The notes: a model not told the origin generated them from the letters alone. 41,257 nt of DNA from Streptomyces phaeofaciens (GCF_014648915.1 NZ_BMSA01000048.1:1-41257), one strand, 5' to 3'. Shown: positions 32,795-41,182, counted from the stretch's first letter. Program-made: numbers and translations.

Positions 32795-33370
32795 ATGGAC
32801 GGTCGTTTCATCTCCCTGATCGTGAAAGGCATGGAAGACCTCGACGAGGCAGAACTCGTGCGTGGCGTCGCCGGTGGTGACCGGGCAGCGTTCGACGAGT
32901 TGTATCGGCGCACTTCGCCCTGGTTGGCGGTGCGGCTCCGCCGCCGCTGCGCCGACGACGACGTCGTCGCCGACGTGCTCCAGGAGACCTACCTGGCGGT
33001 CTGGCGTGCGGCCGGCAGCTATGCGGGCTCCGTGACGGCGGGCAGTGCGGTCGGCTGGCTCTGGACGATCGCCGCGAACCGTCTCGTCGACGCGTTCCGC
33101 CGACGCGCCCGGGAGGAGCGGGTGCCGGCCGTTGCCCTGCTCGATACGACCGCGCCGGCCGCCGAGGACGAGGTGATGGCGAACCGCGTCGACCAGAACT
33201 TCGAACAGGCGCTGCTGCTGTTGCCACCGGAGTTGCGGCAGGTGCTGCAGGCGATGGTGCTCGACGACCTGTCGGTCCGTCAGACGGCGGTGCTGCTCGG
33301 TATGCCGGAGGGCACGGTGAAAACCCGCGCGCGGCGGGCCCGGATCGCGTTGCGGAAGGCGCTCTCATGA
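32795..33370 (+). CDS. ECF-type RNA polymerase sigma factor
   Basis: The protein of up to 191 aa has sigma region 2 (AAFDELYRRTSPWLAVRLRR, DVVADVLQETYLAVWRAAGSY, GWLWTIAANRLVDAFRRRAR) and region 4 (LLPPELRQVLQAMVLDDLSV, RQTAVLLGMPEGTVKTRARRAR). It should direct polymerase to its own regulon, probably including this operon. ATG 32795 and ATG 32831 (MEDLDEAELV) are both possible; the latter matches family starts but neither has a good ribosome site. Its stop overlaps the next start (ATGA), tying it to the anti-sigma gene. Confidence 0.88.
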   Translation: MDGRFISLIVKGMEDLDEAELVRGVAGGDRAAFDELYRRTSPWLAVRLRRRCADDDVVADVLQETYLAVWRAAGSYAGSVTAGSAVGWLWTIAANRLVDAFRRRAREERVPAVALLDTTAPAAEDEVMANRVDQNFEQALLLLPPELRQVLQAMVLDDLSVRQTAVLLGMPEGTVKTRARRARIALRKALS

Positions 33371-34167
33371 CTCATCCCACCACCATGATCCTGGCCCGCT
33401 ACGCGGACGGCGGGCACGGACTCGACGATGCCGCGCTCTGGTCGATCGAGGTCCATCTCGACGCGTGCGCCGACTGCCGCGCGTCACTGGCCGCCGAGGC
33501 CACTCCTGCCACGACGGCTCTGCTCGACCGTGTCGCCGTCTCGCTCGGCCAGGCGATCGAGGCGAGCCCGTCGCCGACCCGGCAACGCACACCAGTTACG
33601 GCGGTGCACCGACGCTGGCTCGCGTGGACGCTGCTGCCCTGGCTCGCGGTGACCGTCGCGGTGCTGGGCTGTGGCGTACTCCTGGACTCCGCCGAGCCGA
33701 GCCTGCCGTCGCTCGTGCTGCTGCTGGCCCCGGTGGCTCCGCTGCCCGGCGTCGCGGTGGCCTGGAGCCGGCGGACCGACCCCGCCTGGGAACTGATCGC
33801 CACCACACCGGCAGCCGGCCTGGCCATGGTGCTGCGGCGGACGCTCGCGGTGCTCGTCGTCGTGCTTCCGGCATTGCTGGTGGCGGGTGTGAGCACAGGA
33901 TCCTCGCTGGCCCTCACCCTGCTGCCGTGCCTGGCGTTCACGGGGGCCGCTCTCGTGCTCGGCGCCCTCATCGGCGTACGGCGCGCGGCGATCGGACTCG
34001 CGGTGGTCTGGTGCGCGGCAGTCCTGCTGCCGAGTGTGGCGGCCCAGTCCCTGTCCCCGGTACTGCAGCCGGACAGCACCGTCGGCTGGTTGGTGGCCAC
34101 CGTGGCCCTTGCCTCGATCACACCGCTCGCCGCCACGCACTTCCGTCGCCTGACCAGCGGCAACTGA
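33367..34167 (+). CDS. Zinc-finger (HxxxCxxC) membrane anti-sigma factor
   Basis: The 266-aa protein has an N-terminal zinc-binding anti-sigma motif, VHLDACADC (His30, Cys34, Cys37), on the cytoplasmic side, then about six membrane helices from residue 77 on (LAWTLLPWLAVTVAVLGCG, LPSLVLLLAPVAPLPGVA, TLAVLVVVLPALLVAGV and others). It should hold the upstream sigma factor at the membrane and release it on a signal. The start overlaps the sigma stop (ATGA). A 30-base gap separates it from the ABC gene. Confidence 0.85.
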   Translation: MTHPTTMILARYADGGHGLDDAALWSIEVHLDACADCRASLAAEATPATTALLDRVAVSLGQAIEASPSPTRQRTPVTAVHRRWLAWTLLPWLAVTVAVLGCGVLLDSAEPSLPSLVLLLAPVAPLPGVAVAWSRRTDPAWELIATTPAAGLAMVLRRTLAVLVVVLPALLVAGVSTGSSLALTLLPCLAFTGAALVLGALIGVRRAAIGLAVVWCAAVLLPSVAAQSLSPVLQPDSTVGWLVATVALASITPLAATHFRRLTSGN

Positions 34168-34200
34168 CCCCCCATCAACAGGATCGACAGGAGAGAACCC

Positions 34201-34995
34201 ATGCGAGCGGTGCGTGCTGCCGAAACGGCTCCAACCCTTCATCCCTGGCTCGTCCACGCAAAGGAACTGCGTGTCCGGGTCGGCCGGCACCTGGCCGTCG
34301 ACGGACTCGACTTGACGCTGACTGCCGGCGTGCACGGTGTGCTCGGCCCGAACGGCGCCGGCAAGACCACGCTGATGCGCGCGCTGTCCACCGTCGTCAA
34401 GCCCGCCGGCGGCTCATTGGCGCTGCTCGGCCAGCAGGTGGACGGCCGTGCCGACCTGCGCGAGGTGCGTCGCAAACTGGGGTACCTGCCGCAGCAGTTC
34501 GGCTTCTACCCGCGGTTCACCGTCCGCGAGTTCGTCGCGTACATGGCCTGGCTCAGGGAAATACCCAGAACCGCGATACCCGACGCCGTACAACGCGCGA
34601 TCGATCGGGTGGGTCTCACCACCAAGGCCGACGCCAGGATGAGGACGCTGTCGGGCGGCATGCTGCGCCGGGCCGGCATCGCCCAGGCTGTCGTGAACGA
34701 CCCCGAACTGCTGCTGCTCGACGAGCCCACCGTCGGACTCGACCCCGAACAACGTCTCGACTTCCGCGACCTGCTGCGTGACCTCGCAGCCGACAGCTGT
34801 GTGCTGGTCTCCACCCACCTCGTCGAGGACGTCGTCGCTGCCTGCACCGACGTCATCCTCATGAACGAAGGCCGACTCCTCTTCCAAGGCACCCCCGACG
34901 ACCTGATCGCCCGTGGTGGGCAGGGCGATGCGGGCGACAGCCCGGCGGAGCGCGGCTACTCCGCACTCCTGCGCCGGCACCGGAGCAACGCATGA
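34201..34995 (+). CDS. ABC transporter ATP-binding protein
   Basis: The 264-aa ATPase has Walker A GPNGAGKTT (about residue 50), Q-loop region LGYLPQQFGFYPRFTVREFV, signature LSGGM (about 151), Walker B LLLLDEPTVGLDPEQ (about 170) and the His switch VLVSTHLVED. It would power export through the membrane proteins encoded next. GGAGAG stands before ATG 34201. Its end overlaps the permease start by ATGA. Cargo unknown; ECF-controlled ABC units of this kind often serve in envelope stress or antibiotic defence, which is inference here. Confidence 0.92.
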   Translation: MRAVRAAETAPTLHPWLVHAKELRVRVGRHLAVDGLDLTLTAGVHGVLGPNGAGKTTLMRALSTVVKPAGGSLALLGQQVDGRADLREVRRKLGYLPQQFGFYPRFTVREFVAYMAWLREIPRTAIPDAVQRAIDRVGLTTKADARMRTLSGGMLRRAGIAQAVVNDPELLLLDEPTVGLDPEQRLDFRDLLRDLAADSCVLVSTHLVEDVVAACTDVILMNEGRLLFQGTPDDLIARGGQGDAGDSPAERGYSALLRRHRSNA

Positions 34996-36302
34996 ACCGC
35001 ATCCTCGGCATCGAGCTCCGGCGCTCGGCCGCCCTCGGCGCCGCGCTCCTGATCGCCGTCGCCGGCACGATCGTCCTCCAGGCCACGGCGGGGCGATGGT
35101 CCACGGGGTGGATGGCGCTGGCCATGACGCAGCGCGAATACCTCGCGGTTCTCTCGCCCCTTGCGATGGCCGCCGGCGCCTGGCAGTCGTATCGCGAGCA
35201 CCGGGCGAACGTCGCCGAACTGCTCGCCGCCGTGCCCCGCCCGAGATCGCAGCGCATGGTGCCGATCCTGGCCACGACGGCCCTGGCGGTGCTCCTCGCC
35301 TACCTGGTGACGCTCCTCGCGGCGGCACCACGGATCGCCGGCACGGCGCGCTACCTGCCGCCGGCCGCGTTTGTCGTCGTGGCCGTCGGGATGGTCGCGA
35401 TGATCGCCTCGGTCTGGCTCGGGTTGGCCGTCGGACGCTTGGTGCCGGCGCTCGCCACCGCACCCGCGCTGGCCGTGATCGGCTTCGCACTACTGATCCT
35501 CGCGCCCCACGCCCTTCCGGACGGCGGATTCACGGCGGCGTTCTCCCCGGCCATGGGGATGAGCATGTTCAGCGACTACGACACCGTCGGCGGCGGAGTC
35601 AGCGCAGCCCAGGCACTCTGGATGGCCGCGGTTGCGGTGGCCGGCGTCGTGCTCTTCGCCGTCCAGAACCGTAAGTTCGCGTTCGCCGCGCTGCTGCCGC
35701 TGGCGATCGGGGCCACGGCCACGGTCCTGGTGGTGCCGACCGGCGCCGCCTACGACCAAGGGACGCTCGACCCGGTCGCCCAGGAACTGGTGTGCACCGA
35801 CGACACCCCGCGGGTCTGCGTCAGCCGGGCGCACGAAGGGGTGCTGCCCGAGGTGACTCCCAAGGCCCGGCACGCATTGGAACTCCTGACGAACACATCG
35901 ATCGTCGAGGCACATGAGGACACCTCCACGTTCTCTCCTCCTACGGCACCGAGGTCGCGGGCCGACACCGCGCTGATGGGGATCACGGTCGACAAGCACG
36001 GTCACCTCGCCCACCCGAGGCGGCTCGAACCGACGCTGCTCACCGGAGTGTTCACCGGCTCTCTCAGCTGCGGAGACAACCGGAACTTCACCGTCGCCAC
36101 CGCTGCGGCCTACTGGCTGCTCGACCGGGAGCCGACCGCCGGTCCCGATGGCCTCGAGTTCGACGACCCGGACGCCGTCAGGCTCTGGAAGGGACTCCAG
36201 GCACTGCCGCGAGCCGAGGCCGAAGCCCGGGTCGTCGCCGTCCATCAAGCCGCCCAGAAGTGCCAGGACACCACCGACCTCCTGAGCCGAGGCGCCCGAT
36301 GA
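34992..36302 (+). CDS. ABC transporter membrane protein (permease)
   Basis: The 436-aa protein has about six membrane helices in its first 250 residues (AALGAALLIAVAGTIVLQAT, MVPILATTALAVLLAYLVTL, FVVVAVGMVAMIASVWLGLA, ALAVIGFALLILAPHAL, AVAVAGVVLFAV, ALLPLAIGATATVLVV). A large C-terminal part follows (about 255-436) with several Cys residues (LVCTDDTPRVCVS, LSCGDNR, QKCQDTT), probably outside the membrane. It is coupled to the ATPase upstream and to the next gene by ATGA overlaps. The soluble tail is unusual for a simple permease and may bind ligand. Confidence 0.75.
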   Translation: MNRILGIELRRSAALGAALLIAVAGTIVLQATAGRWSTGWMALAMTQREYLAVLSPLAMAAGAWQSYREHRANVAELLAAVPRPRSQRMVPILATTALAVLLAYLVTLLAAAPRIAGTARYLPPAAFVVVAVGMVAMIASVWLGLAVGRLVPALATAPALAVIGFALLILAPHALPDGGFTAAFSPAMGMSMFSDYDTVGGGVSAAQALWMAAVAVAGVVLFAVQNRKFAFAALLPLAIGATATVLVVPTGAAYDQGTLDPVAQELVCTDDTPRVCVSRAHEGVLPEVTPKARHALELLTNTSIVEAHEDTSTFSPPTAPRSRADTALMGITVDKHGHLAHPRRLEPTLLTGVFTGSLSCGDNRNFTVATAAAYWLLDREPTAGPDGLEFDDPDAVRLWKGLQALPRAEAEARVVAVHQAAQKCQDTTDLLSRGAR

Positions 36303-36907
36303 CAGGACTGACGCTCTACATCCGCTCGCGCCAGGGGCCGGCGGCGCTCGGCGCGGCCGTCGCGGGCACTGCCCTCGCGTGGCTCCTGGCGACGGCCTTC
36401 AGCGTCAAGGGCGAGGTGAGCAGCACCGTACTCGCCCTGACGGTGCTGCTCCTGGTAGCCGTCGCCACCACCACGCTCGCAGGCCCCGACGACTCCCTGG
36501 ACCGCACGGCGGCGAGGCCGTGGGAATGGCTGCGGTTGTCCCACCTGGCCACGGCCCTGGGATGGATACTCATGTTGCTGCTGGCCACACTGCTCACCGG
36601 CACGCGGTTCGGGCCGTTCGGATGTGCCGTCCGCGACGCGGCCGGCCTGCTGGGCCTGACCGCCCTGGGGACGGCCACGGTCGGCACCGCTCGGTCGTGG
36701 TTCCTGCCTCTCGGGTGGACGCTCGGCGCGGCGGCGTTCCCGGGCATGGGCCCCGTGGGGGAAGCGCTGACCTGGCAGACCCAGGCCTCGGACAGCCGAC
36801 CCGCGGCCATGGTCGCAGCGGCACTCACCGCCGCCGGAACCGCCGCCTACGTCAGCCGAGGCCCACGTACTACAGCTGGAGATCTTGTGACGCCTCCTTC
36901 ACCGTGA
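36299..36907 (+). CDS. Membrane protein, last gene of the sigma/ABC operon
   Basis: The 202-aa product begins MTGLTLYIRSRQGPAALG at ATG 36299, overlapping the permease stop (ATGA). Five to six hydrophobic segments are seen (AAVAGTALAWLLATAF, VLALTVLLLVAVATTTLA, ATALGWILMLLLATLLTG, DAAGLLGLTALGTATVG, AMVAAALTAAGTAAYVS). It is probably a second membrane subunit of the same ABC system. No named family recognised. An exact short palindrome follows its stop. Confidence 0.7.
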   Translation: MTGLTLYIRSRQGPAALGAAVAGTALAWLLATAFSVKGEVSSTVLALTVLLLVAVATTTLAGPDDSLDRTAARPWEWLRLSHLATALGWILMLLLATLLTGTRFGPFGCAVRDAAGLLGLTALGTATVGTARSWFLPLGWTLGAAAFPGMGPVGEALTWQTQASDSRPAAMVAAALTAAGTAAYVSRGPRTTAGDLVTPPSP

Positions 36908-37094
36908 AGGGAGCCTCGCTCTTCTCCTGGCCGCCGTGCGCCCGCATCGGCACGGCTTCCAGCGCGTAGTCCCCGATCGCGAACTGGACGCGGCTTGCTG
37001 TCTGGCAGAAGACCGCCGGCCAGCAGCAACACGGCACACACAGCAGCGACAACACGGCGGCAGCCAGGCCGCCTGACCCCGTGCCGGCGCGCAA
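36870..37094 (-). CDS. Possible small secreted protein, antisense overlap with operon end
   Basis: From a TTG at 37094 the minus strand encodes 74 residues with a signal-like start (LAAAVLSLLCVPCCCWPAVF) and an end, GGQEKSEAPFTVKEASQDLQL. About 85% of third positions are G or C, supporting coding. It overlaps the last 38 bases of the operon on the other strand. The ribosome site (GAGAGGGG) is rather distant. Function unknown. Confidence 0.35.
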   Translation of the reverse strand: MRAGTGSGGLAAAVLSLLCVPCCCWPAVFCQTASRVQFAIGDYALEAVPMRAHGGQEKSEAPFTVKEASQDLQL

Positions 37095-37567
37095 CTGCTG
37101 GCGGCCCCTCTCTCGTGGTTGTGTGGCAGTCCACCCCGTCCCAGGGACTGGACTGGCATGGCGAATCGGCGGCGGCCGTCTCTACGGTGGTGCTCATGGA
37201 TCTCTTCGAGGTCCGTCGCGCCCGGGGGCAGGGAGGTCAAACCAGGCCCCGGGCGCCAGCCGTTTCACGTCAGGAAGCAGTGCGGTTGTCGGCGGGCCGC
37301 CTGTCGTGCAGCAGACCGATTTGCATGGCCGTGTCGAACTTCAATGGTCCCGACAACCGAACGCCCGCCGGCAGCCGACCACGTGCACCCGTGACGCACC
37401 GGCCAAGACACGCCCCCGAGCAAGTGGTGACCGCAGCCTGTGGTGAGCGGGCTGGATCAACGGGTGCCCGTGCGTCGTTGGAGGTACGTCTGGACGCCGG
37501 GGCAGTGCGGCGGTGCGTGTTTTGTGCAGGCGTCCCGCCTGTGCCGAACAGCGTCGTCCGCTTTGGG
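37095..37567. other. Gap of about 470 bases without a convincing gene
   Basis: Both strands contain open frames here, but none shows biased third positions or a sensible ribosome site. I see no RNA gene and no strong terminator. Confidence 0.35.
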
Positions 37568-37991
37568 TCAGGTGTTGAGGCGAGGTGTGCGGAGACGGGT
37601 GTACTCAGCGGCTTTCTCAACGCGTGACCGGTGGAAGCCGCCGGGACTGTCGCAGGGCGCGTTGCGGGCCCTGCGGCAGTCGGGACAGGTGACGTCGTAG
37701 GCATGCCACTTGGGGCCAGAGACCTCTTTCGATCCGCTGGTGCGTGGCGAAGTCGGGGCTGGCGACGTAGTCAGTGGCCCGCGCCACCATGAGGTCCTCG
37801 GCTTCGGTACGGCCCTCCGACGCGGTCGCTTCGACACGGAGCACAAGCCTGCGGACCTTGCCGGTTCTGTGTTCCGTCACGGCCCGGTCCAAGTCGGCGA
37901 ACAGCTGTTGGCGCCTCATGTCCCGTTCTTCCAGCCAGACGCTTGCGTTCCGAAGAGCGGTCTCCAGCTGGCCCCGGATCTCCGGGTTCAT
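37568..37991 (-). pseudogene. Small zinc-finger protein gene with a one-base frameshift
   Basis: ATG 37991 begins MNPEIRGQLETALRNASVWL, a helical and coiled-coil-like region running to ATHQRIER. The sensible continuation, EVSGPKWHAYDVTCPDC, lies in the neighbouring frame and ends with a CPDC...PC...GFHRSR zinc-finger pattern and RLRTPRLNT-stop at 37568. Removing one A from GAAAGAGG (T-run at 37727-37729 on the plus strand) restores a protein of about 141 residues. The finger resembles those of phage and mobile-element proteins. Either a recent mutation or a base-call error. Confidence 0.55.
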
Positions 37992-38185
37992 TCAACGCCG
38001 TTCACGGCTGTTCAGGTGGGACCGAAGTCGGTAGTCGCTCCCATGACCGGCCGTGCATGAACGCAGGTGAACGGCCCCGTCCGAGGCTCCCAGGACCACC
38101 ACAACTTGGAAAGCGGGCGGAGGCCGCTGACCGCCTCGCGAGTGCTCAGCCTTCGCTGTCAGTCCCGAGCTGTACGGTCCCGCCC

Positions 38186-38587
38186 ATGACTGAGAGACCG
38201 ACTACGAGCTGGCGTCACGGCATGGCCGAGGAGGCCGAGGAGCTTGCCGCCGGCACCCTGGATCCTGAGTGCGCCTGCATGGCCGGGCTGTTCCCCGACG
38301 TACTTCTGACGGCGACAGATGAGGTCCTCGACTCCTTCGAGGGTGAGCTTCCCGGGCTGGGCGAGGCCGGCGACGAGAAGGTCTTCGCCGTCGTGGAACG
38401 CGTTGTCCTGGCGCTGAATGCGGTGGACGAAGCCCACGACGGAGCGGCCTTCGAAACCGACGAGCGCGAGGAGCTGTGTGACTACATCGACCAGTCGCTC
38501 ACCGAGCACGGCGTCGATGTTGTCGCCCTGACCACGCGCCACGGACTGGGCCGGTACCAGCTCACGGACAAGTGGCGGAAGTGGTAA
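38186..38587 (+). CDS. Hypothetical small acidic protein
   Basis: The 133-aa product starts at ATG 38186 (MTERPTTSWRHGMAEEAEEL) and is rich in Glu and Asp. It has clean codon pattern and a helical composition (AGDEKVFAVVERVVLALNAV, EREELCDYIDQSLTEHG). I do not recognise a named family. No clear ribosome site precedes the ATG. The DUF3883 gene follows 224 bases later on the same strand. Confidence 0.6.
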   Translation: MTERPTTSWRHGMAEEAEELAAGTLDPECACMAGLFPDVLLTATDEVLDSFEGELPGLGEAGDEKVFAVVERVVLALNAVDEAHDGAAFETDEREELCDYIDQSLTEHGVDVVALTTRHGLGRYQLTDKWRKW

Positions 38588-38752
38588 CGCCGCTCACCGA
38601 CGCGGCCCGCGAGCAGCACGCCTCACCGCACCACAAGCGCACCAGATCGAGCGGGGAACAGCAGGGAACCACGGTGAAAGCCGCAGAGGCCGACGGCGCA
38701 GCGCCCGGGGCCTTTCGCCCAGGTCAGCACCCAAGCCGCCCTCAAATGCCCG

Positions 38753-38769
38753 CAGCTTCCCAAGCTGAG
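38753..38769. repeat. 17-bp copy of the tRNA-Gly(CCC) anticodon arm
   Basis: CAGCTTCCCAAGCTGAG is identical to positions 39459-39475 inside the tRNA-Gly 3'-half. Here it is not followed by the rest of the tRNA. It lies 43 bases before the DUF3883 start. Confidence 0.55.
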
Positions 38770-38811
38770 GGTCTTCACGGCACCATGGGTCGACTGACCG
38801 GAGGGGGTGTC

Positions 38812-39204
38812 GTGGGGAACAAGGAGACGGAGCAGGCCGCGATCACACATGTAATGGCCTTGGAGCGAGCCGCCGGCCGCGACCCGAAGGACGTCCATAC
38901 CTCGGGCCTCCCATACGACGTCGAGAGTTCCCCTCGCATGATCGAGGTGAAGGCATTCAGTCGCTCGGCGCGCAGTAAAGCGTTGCCGCTGGAACGCCGG
39001 CAGGCGGAGGCTGTCAGGGCGAACCCCGAGCACTACTACCTCTATGTGGTCGACAATCTTGCGGGCCTCGACGGGGCAGAGGTCGGTGTGCGCATCCTGC
39101 ACGGAGAGGCGCTTTTGGCAATGATCGAGCGAACCCAGCCCCAGATCACGTATTGGCCCACGTTCAGGGCAGCCGAGTACGAGCAGGCGGAACGGCTGCT
39201 GTGA
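38812..39204 (+). CDS. DUF3883 domain protein, restriction-nuclease-like fold
   Basis: The 130-aa product has a PD-(D/E)xK arrangement: LPYDVESS (Asp36) then MIEVKAFSRS (Glu45, Lys47), followed by ERRQAEAVRANPEHYYLYVV, the usual DUF3883 core (LxxxExxxA......YYLYxVxN). Such domains are found in restriction and defence proteins. GTG 38812 is favoured because GGAGGGGG lies 4-5 bases upstream; the open frame to 38572 is not family-like. A stand-alone small domain is shorter than most DUF3883 proteins. Two copies of a tRNA-Gly sequence stand either side, suggesting a mobile-element origin. Confidence 0.7.
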   Translation: MGNKETEQAAITHVMALERAAGRDPKDVHTSGLPYDVESSPRMIEVKAFSRSARSKALPLERRQAEAVRANPEHYYLYVVDNLAGLDGAEVGVRILHGEALLAMIERTQPQITYWPTFRAAEYEQAERLL

Positions 39205-39457
39205 GTGCTGCAGTACAGCAGCGAAGTACAGCAACCACCACGAGCGCAGCCGACCGCCAAGAGCCGTCAGCGGCCGATTGACCGGCTCGCTGGACCTCAA
39301 TGACTACCCAGCCGAGAGTTCGGGACGAAGCGGTCAGGCCAGATGCGTGCCAGATCGTGTGGGGAACCGCGGGGAGCACCGGGAAACCAAAGGACCCGCC
39401 TACCGGCCGCCAGCGCCTTCCGCCGCAGGTCAGGTCAACGACAGGTCCCAGATCACC
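39205..39457. other. Intergenic region, no gene seen
   Basis: No coding pattern on either strand. The stretch leads into the tRNA-Gly 3'-half. Confidence 0.35.
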
Positions 39458-39506
39458 TCAGCTTCCCAAGCTGAGAGCGCGAGTTCGATTCTTGTCACCC
39501 GCTCCA
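39458..39506 (+). other. tRNA-Gly(CCC) 3'-half, attachment-site relic
   Basis: From the anticodon stem (TCAGC TTCCCAA GCTGA, anticodon CCC) through variable loop and T arm (GAGTTCGATTC) to the acceptor end CACCCGC and TCCA, this is the 3' part of a Streptomyces tRNA-Gly(CCC). The 5' half, with D arm and acceptor partner, is absent upstream. Integrative elements recombine at tRNA 3' ends and leave such copies. The T stem holds CTTGT where the working tRNA should pair fully, a sign of drift. Confidence 0.75.
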
Positions 39507-39534
39507 TGGAGAAGGCCGAGGTCAGCGAGCGTTT

Positions 39535-40127
39535 TCAGCGCTGCCCTTCCAGGGTGAGGACAGCTTTGGTGATGTCGGTCATGCGGTTGGGACTGATGCG
39601 GGATCTTCGGAAGATCTGCCAGGACTTCAGCCGTGCCATGCCGCGTTCGACCGGTGCCTGGGCTGCGGCCAGGGCTCGGTTGACGGTGCGCTGGGTGAGG
39701 GTGAGCCCGCCGCCCGGTGGCCGTTTGAGTCCGGTGGTCACCCAGAAGCCGGCACCCGTGTAGGCACGGTCGGCGAGGACGGGGACACCCTGGCATTCGC
39801 AGATACGGATCATGCGGTGGATACGGGCCGCGGTGAGGTCATGAGTGCGGACCGACAGGGCGGGCGAGATCCACAGCAGCTCGCCGGCCGGATCGGTGAG
39901 GACCTGGACGTTCAGGTGATGTACGCGTGGACGGTACCGACGGACATCCCCAACCCGGCCACGATCCGGGCGAGGGTGTCTTGGCGGCGCGGGTACATCA
40001 GAGCGACAAGCGCACGCTGGTACGGCGGGAGCTTGCAGCGGAGGTCACTCTCGCGGGTGACGATGAGCATGGTGACCCACTCGACCAAGGCGTGAGGGAG
40101 GTCGCGTGCGGCAGGACAGGGAACCAA
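39535..40127 (-). pseudogene. IS5-type transposase with internal deletion
   Basis: The minus strand begins with the HTH part, LVEWVTMLIVTRESDLRCKL ... TLARIVAGLGMSVGTVHAYI, then meets a stop. A new frame resumes NVQVLTDPAGELLWISPALS, and later CECQGVPVLADRAYTGAGFW, RALAAAQAPVERGMARLKSW and RRSRISPNRMTDITKAVLTL, ending at 39535. The segment normally between them, with the first catalytic Asp, is gone. The protein is therefore dead, although its ends are well preserved. Confidence 0.8.
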
Positions 40128-40260
40128 CAGAGCTTCTGTACCGGTGGGTTGAGACGTCGACGCTCAGTGCTTCCGTTCGCTCGTCGAGCCGGCACGGTAT
40201 CCGCGAACAGGGGCCCACCCCGGCGCGGTTCGCATCCTGTCGGGGGCGGGGGACGAGCGG

Positions 40261-40295
40261 CGAGGCCCCCCACGTGTCTTGGTAGGGGGGTCTCG
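40261..40295 (-). terminator. Terminator hairpin for the secreted protein gene
   Basis: CGAGGCCCCCC and GGGGGGTCTCG form an 11-bp stem (one G-T pair) with a 13-base loop, 41 bases beyond the stop of the minus-strand gene at 40336. No T-run follows, but the stem is very strong. Confidence 0.6.
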
Positions 40296-40335
40296 TCCAG
40301 TAGCGGCGCGGGCGGAGTTGCTGCCCTTCGCGGGC

Positions 40336-40791
40336 TCAAAGGCTCTTGTACATCGTGACCGTGAAGCTGACCTTCCTACCGTTGTGGTAGTCGGTGCTGT
40401 CCCACACCGAGATGTGAGACGTGTCCTGCATCCGCAGGTGCAGCACCTCATCGGCGTTGCTCCAGTTGTATCCGACGAACTGGAAGTTCGGCTCGGGACT
40501 GTCTCCCATTCTCCTGTTTCCCCAGCTGCAGATATGCGACGAGTCGTTCTCGCAGACGGACCAGGCCCTGGCGTACAGGTGGCAGTCCTCTCCCTGCCAT
40601 ACGTCGATACGCTTCAGCCTCGCGTCGGACGAGCGCCACGTTCCGTTGAACCGGCTGGCGGAGCACGAGGCGGCTGCTTCTTTCGTCGAGGTGACGGTGA
40701 GCACCACCGAGAGGGAGAGCGCCAGGGCGGCCGTCAAGAGCAGGGCCATGATCTGGCGTAGTGGAATGCGGGCAGAAGAGACCTGTGTCAT
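40336..40791 (-). CDS. Secreted Cys-containing protein, function unknown
   Basis: The 151-aa product starts at ATG 40791 with GGAGG about 6 bases upstream. RIPLRQIMALLLTAALALSL is a Sec signal, likely cut after EAAA near residue 43. The mature part of about 110 residues has four Cys in pairs (SCSASRFNGTW, GEDCHLYARAW, SVCENDSSHICSWGN) and is rich in strands and aromatic residues (FQFVGYNWSNADEV, HISVWDSTDYHNGR, VSFTVTMYK). The spacing suggests disulfide bonds and a beta-sandwich or lectin-like fold. I recognise no family. A strong hairpin follows the gene. Confidence 0.7.
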   Translation of the reverse strand: MTQVSSARIPLRQIMALLLTAALALSLSVVLTVTSTKEAAASCSASRFNGTWRSSDARLKRIDVWQGEDCHLYARAWSVCENDSSHICSWGNRRMGDSPEPNFQFVGYNWSNADEVLHLRMQDTSHISVWDSTDYHNGRKVSFTVTMYKSL

Positions 40792-40996
40792 CGTGAACCT
40801 CCGAATAGCGGGTCGCAGCGCGGGGCATCCCGTCGTCACATGACGCGTCGTCCCCCTCCTTCGGCTGAACGCCACCCATTCGGACCCGGATCATTTAGCC
40901 CTTTACCCCCCACCTCTTCCAGAGCAGCACTCCGCAATCCTGATCGCAAGTCGGTAGAATTTTACATTTTGCGCACGATTCAATGATGAATGCGAT

Positions 40997-41182
40997 TCAA
41001 AGTGGATCGGTCAAACTGATTCCATCGATGCCGATATGCTTCTCTTCGACATCGATGACGAATCGGACAAGAGCTTCATAGTCACCCTGTGACTGCCTTG
41101 ATGGCCTCTGGCGATCACTCACCGCAACACGACCCACCATCCCTGGGTGTATCGCCGAAGTCCCACCACCCAGCCGCCGCAC
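40997..41182 (-). CDS. Possible short ORF truncated near an insertion sequence
   Basis: From a GTG at 41182 the minus strand encodes 61 residues ending RFVIDVEEKHIGIDGISLTD PL-stop. The C-terminal half looks like real protein, but third positions are A/T-rich (CTT, GAT, GAA, CAT), unlike the rest of the window. It lies next to the IS end at about 41210 and may be the remaining end of a larger acquired gene. Confidence 0.3.
   Translation of the reverse strand: MRRLGGGTSAIHPGMVGRVAVSDRQRPSRQSQGDYEALVRFVIDVEEKHIGIDGISLTDPL

Noticed and set aside
36893..36910. Palindrome CCTTCACCGTGAAGG as terminator of the ABC operon
   Set aside because: The centre leaves a single-base loop, so it cannot form a hairpin; it also begins inside the last codons. 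A protein-binding site is possible but unsupported.
37270..37704. 144-residue minus-strand frame
   Set aside because: Composition is Thr/Pro/Arg-rich without third-position bias, and it overlaps the better supported zinc-finger gene.
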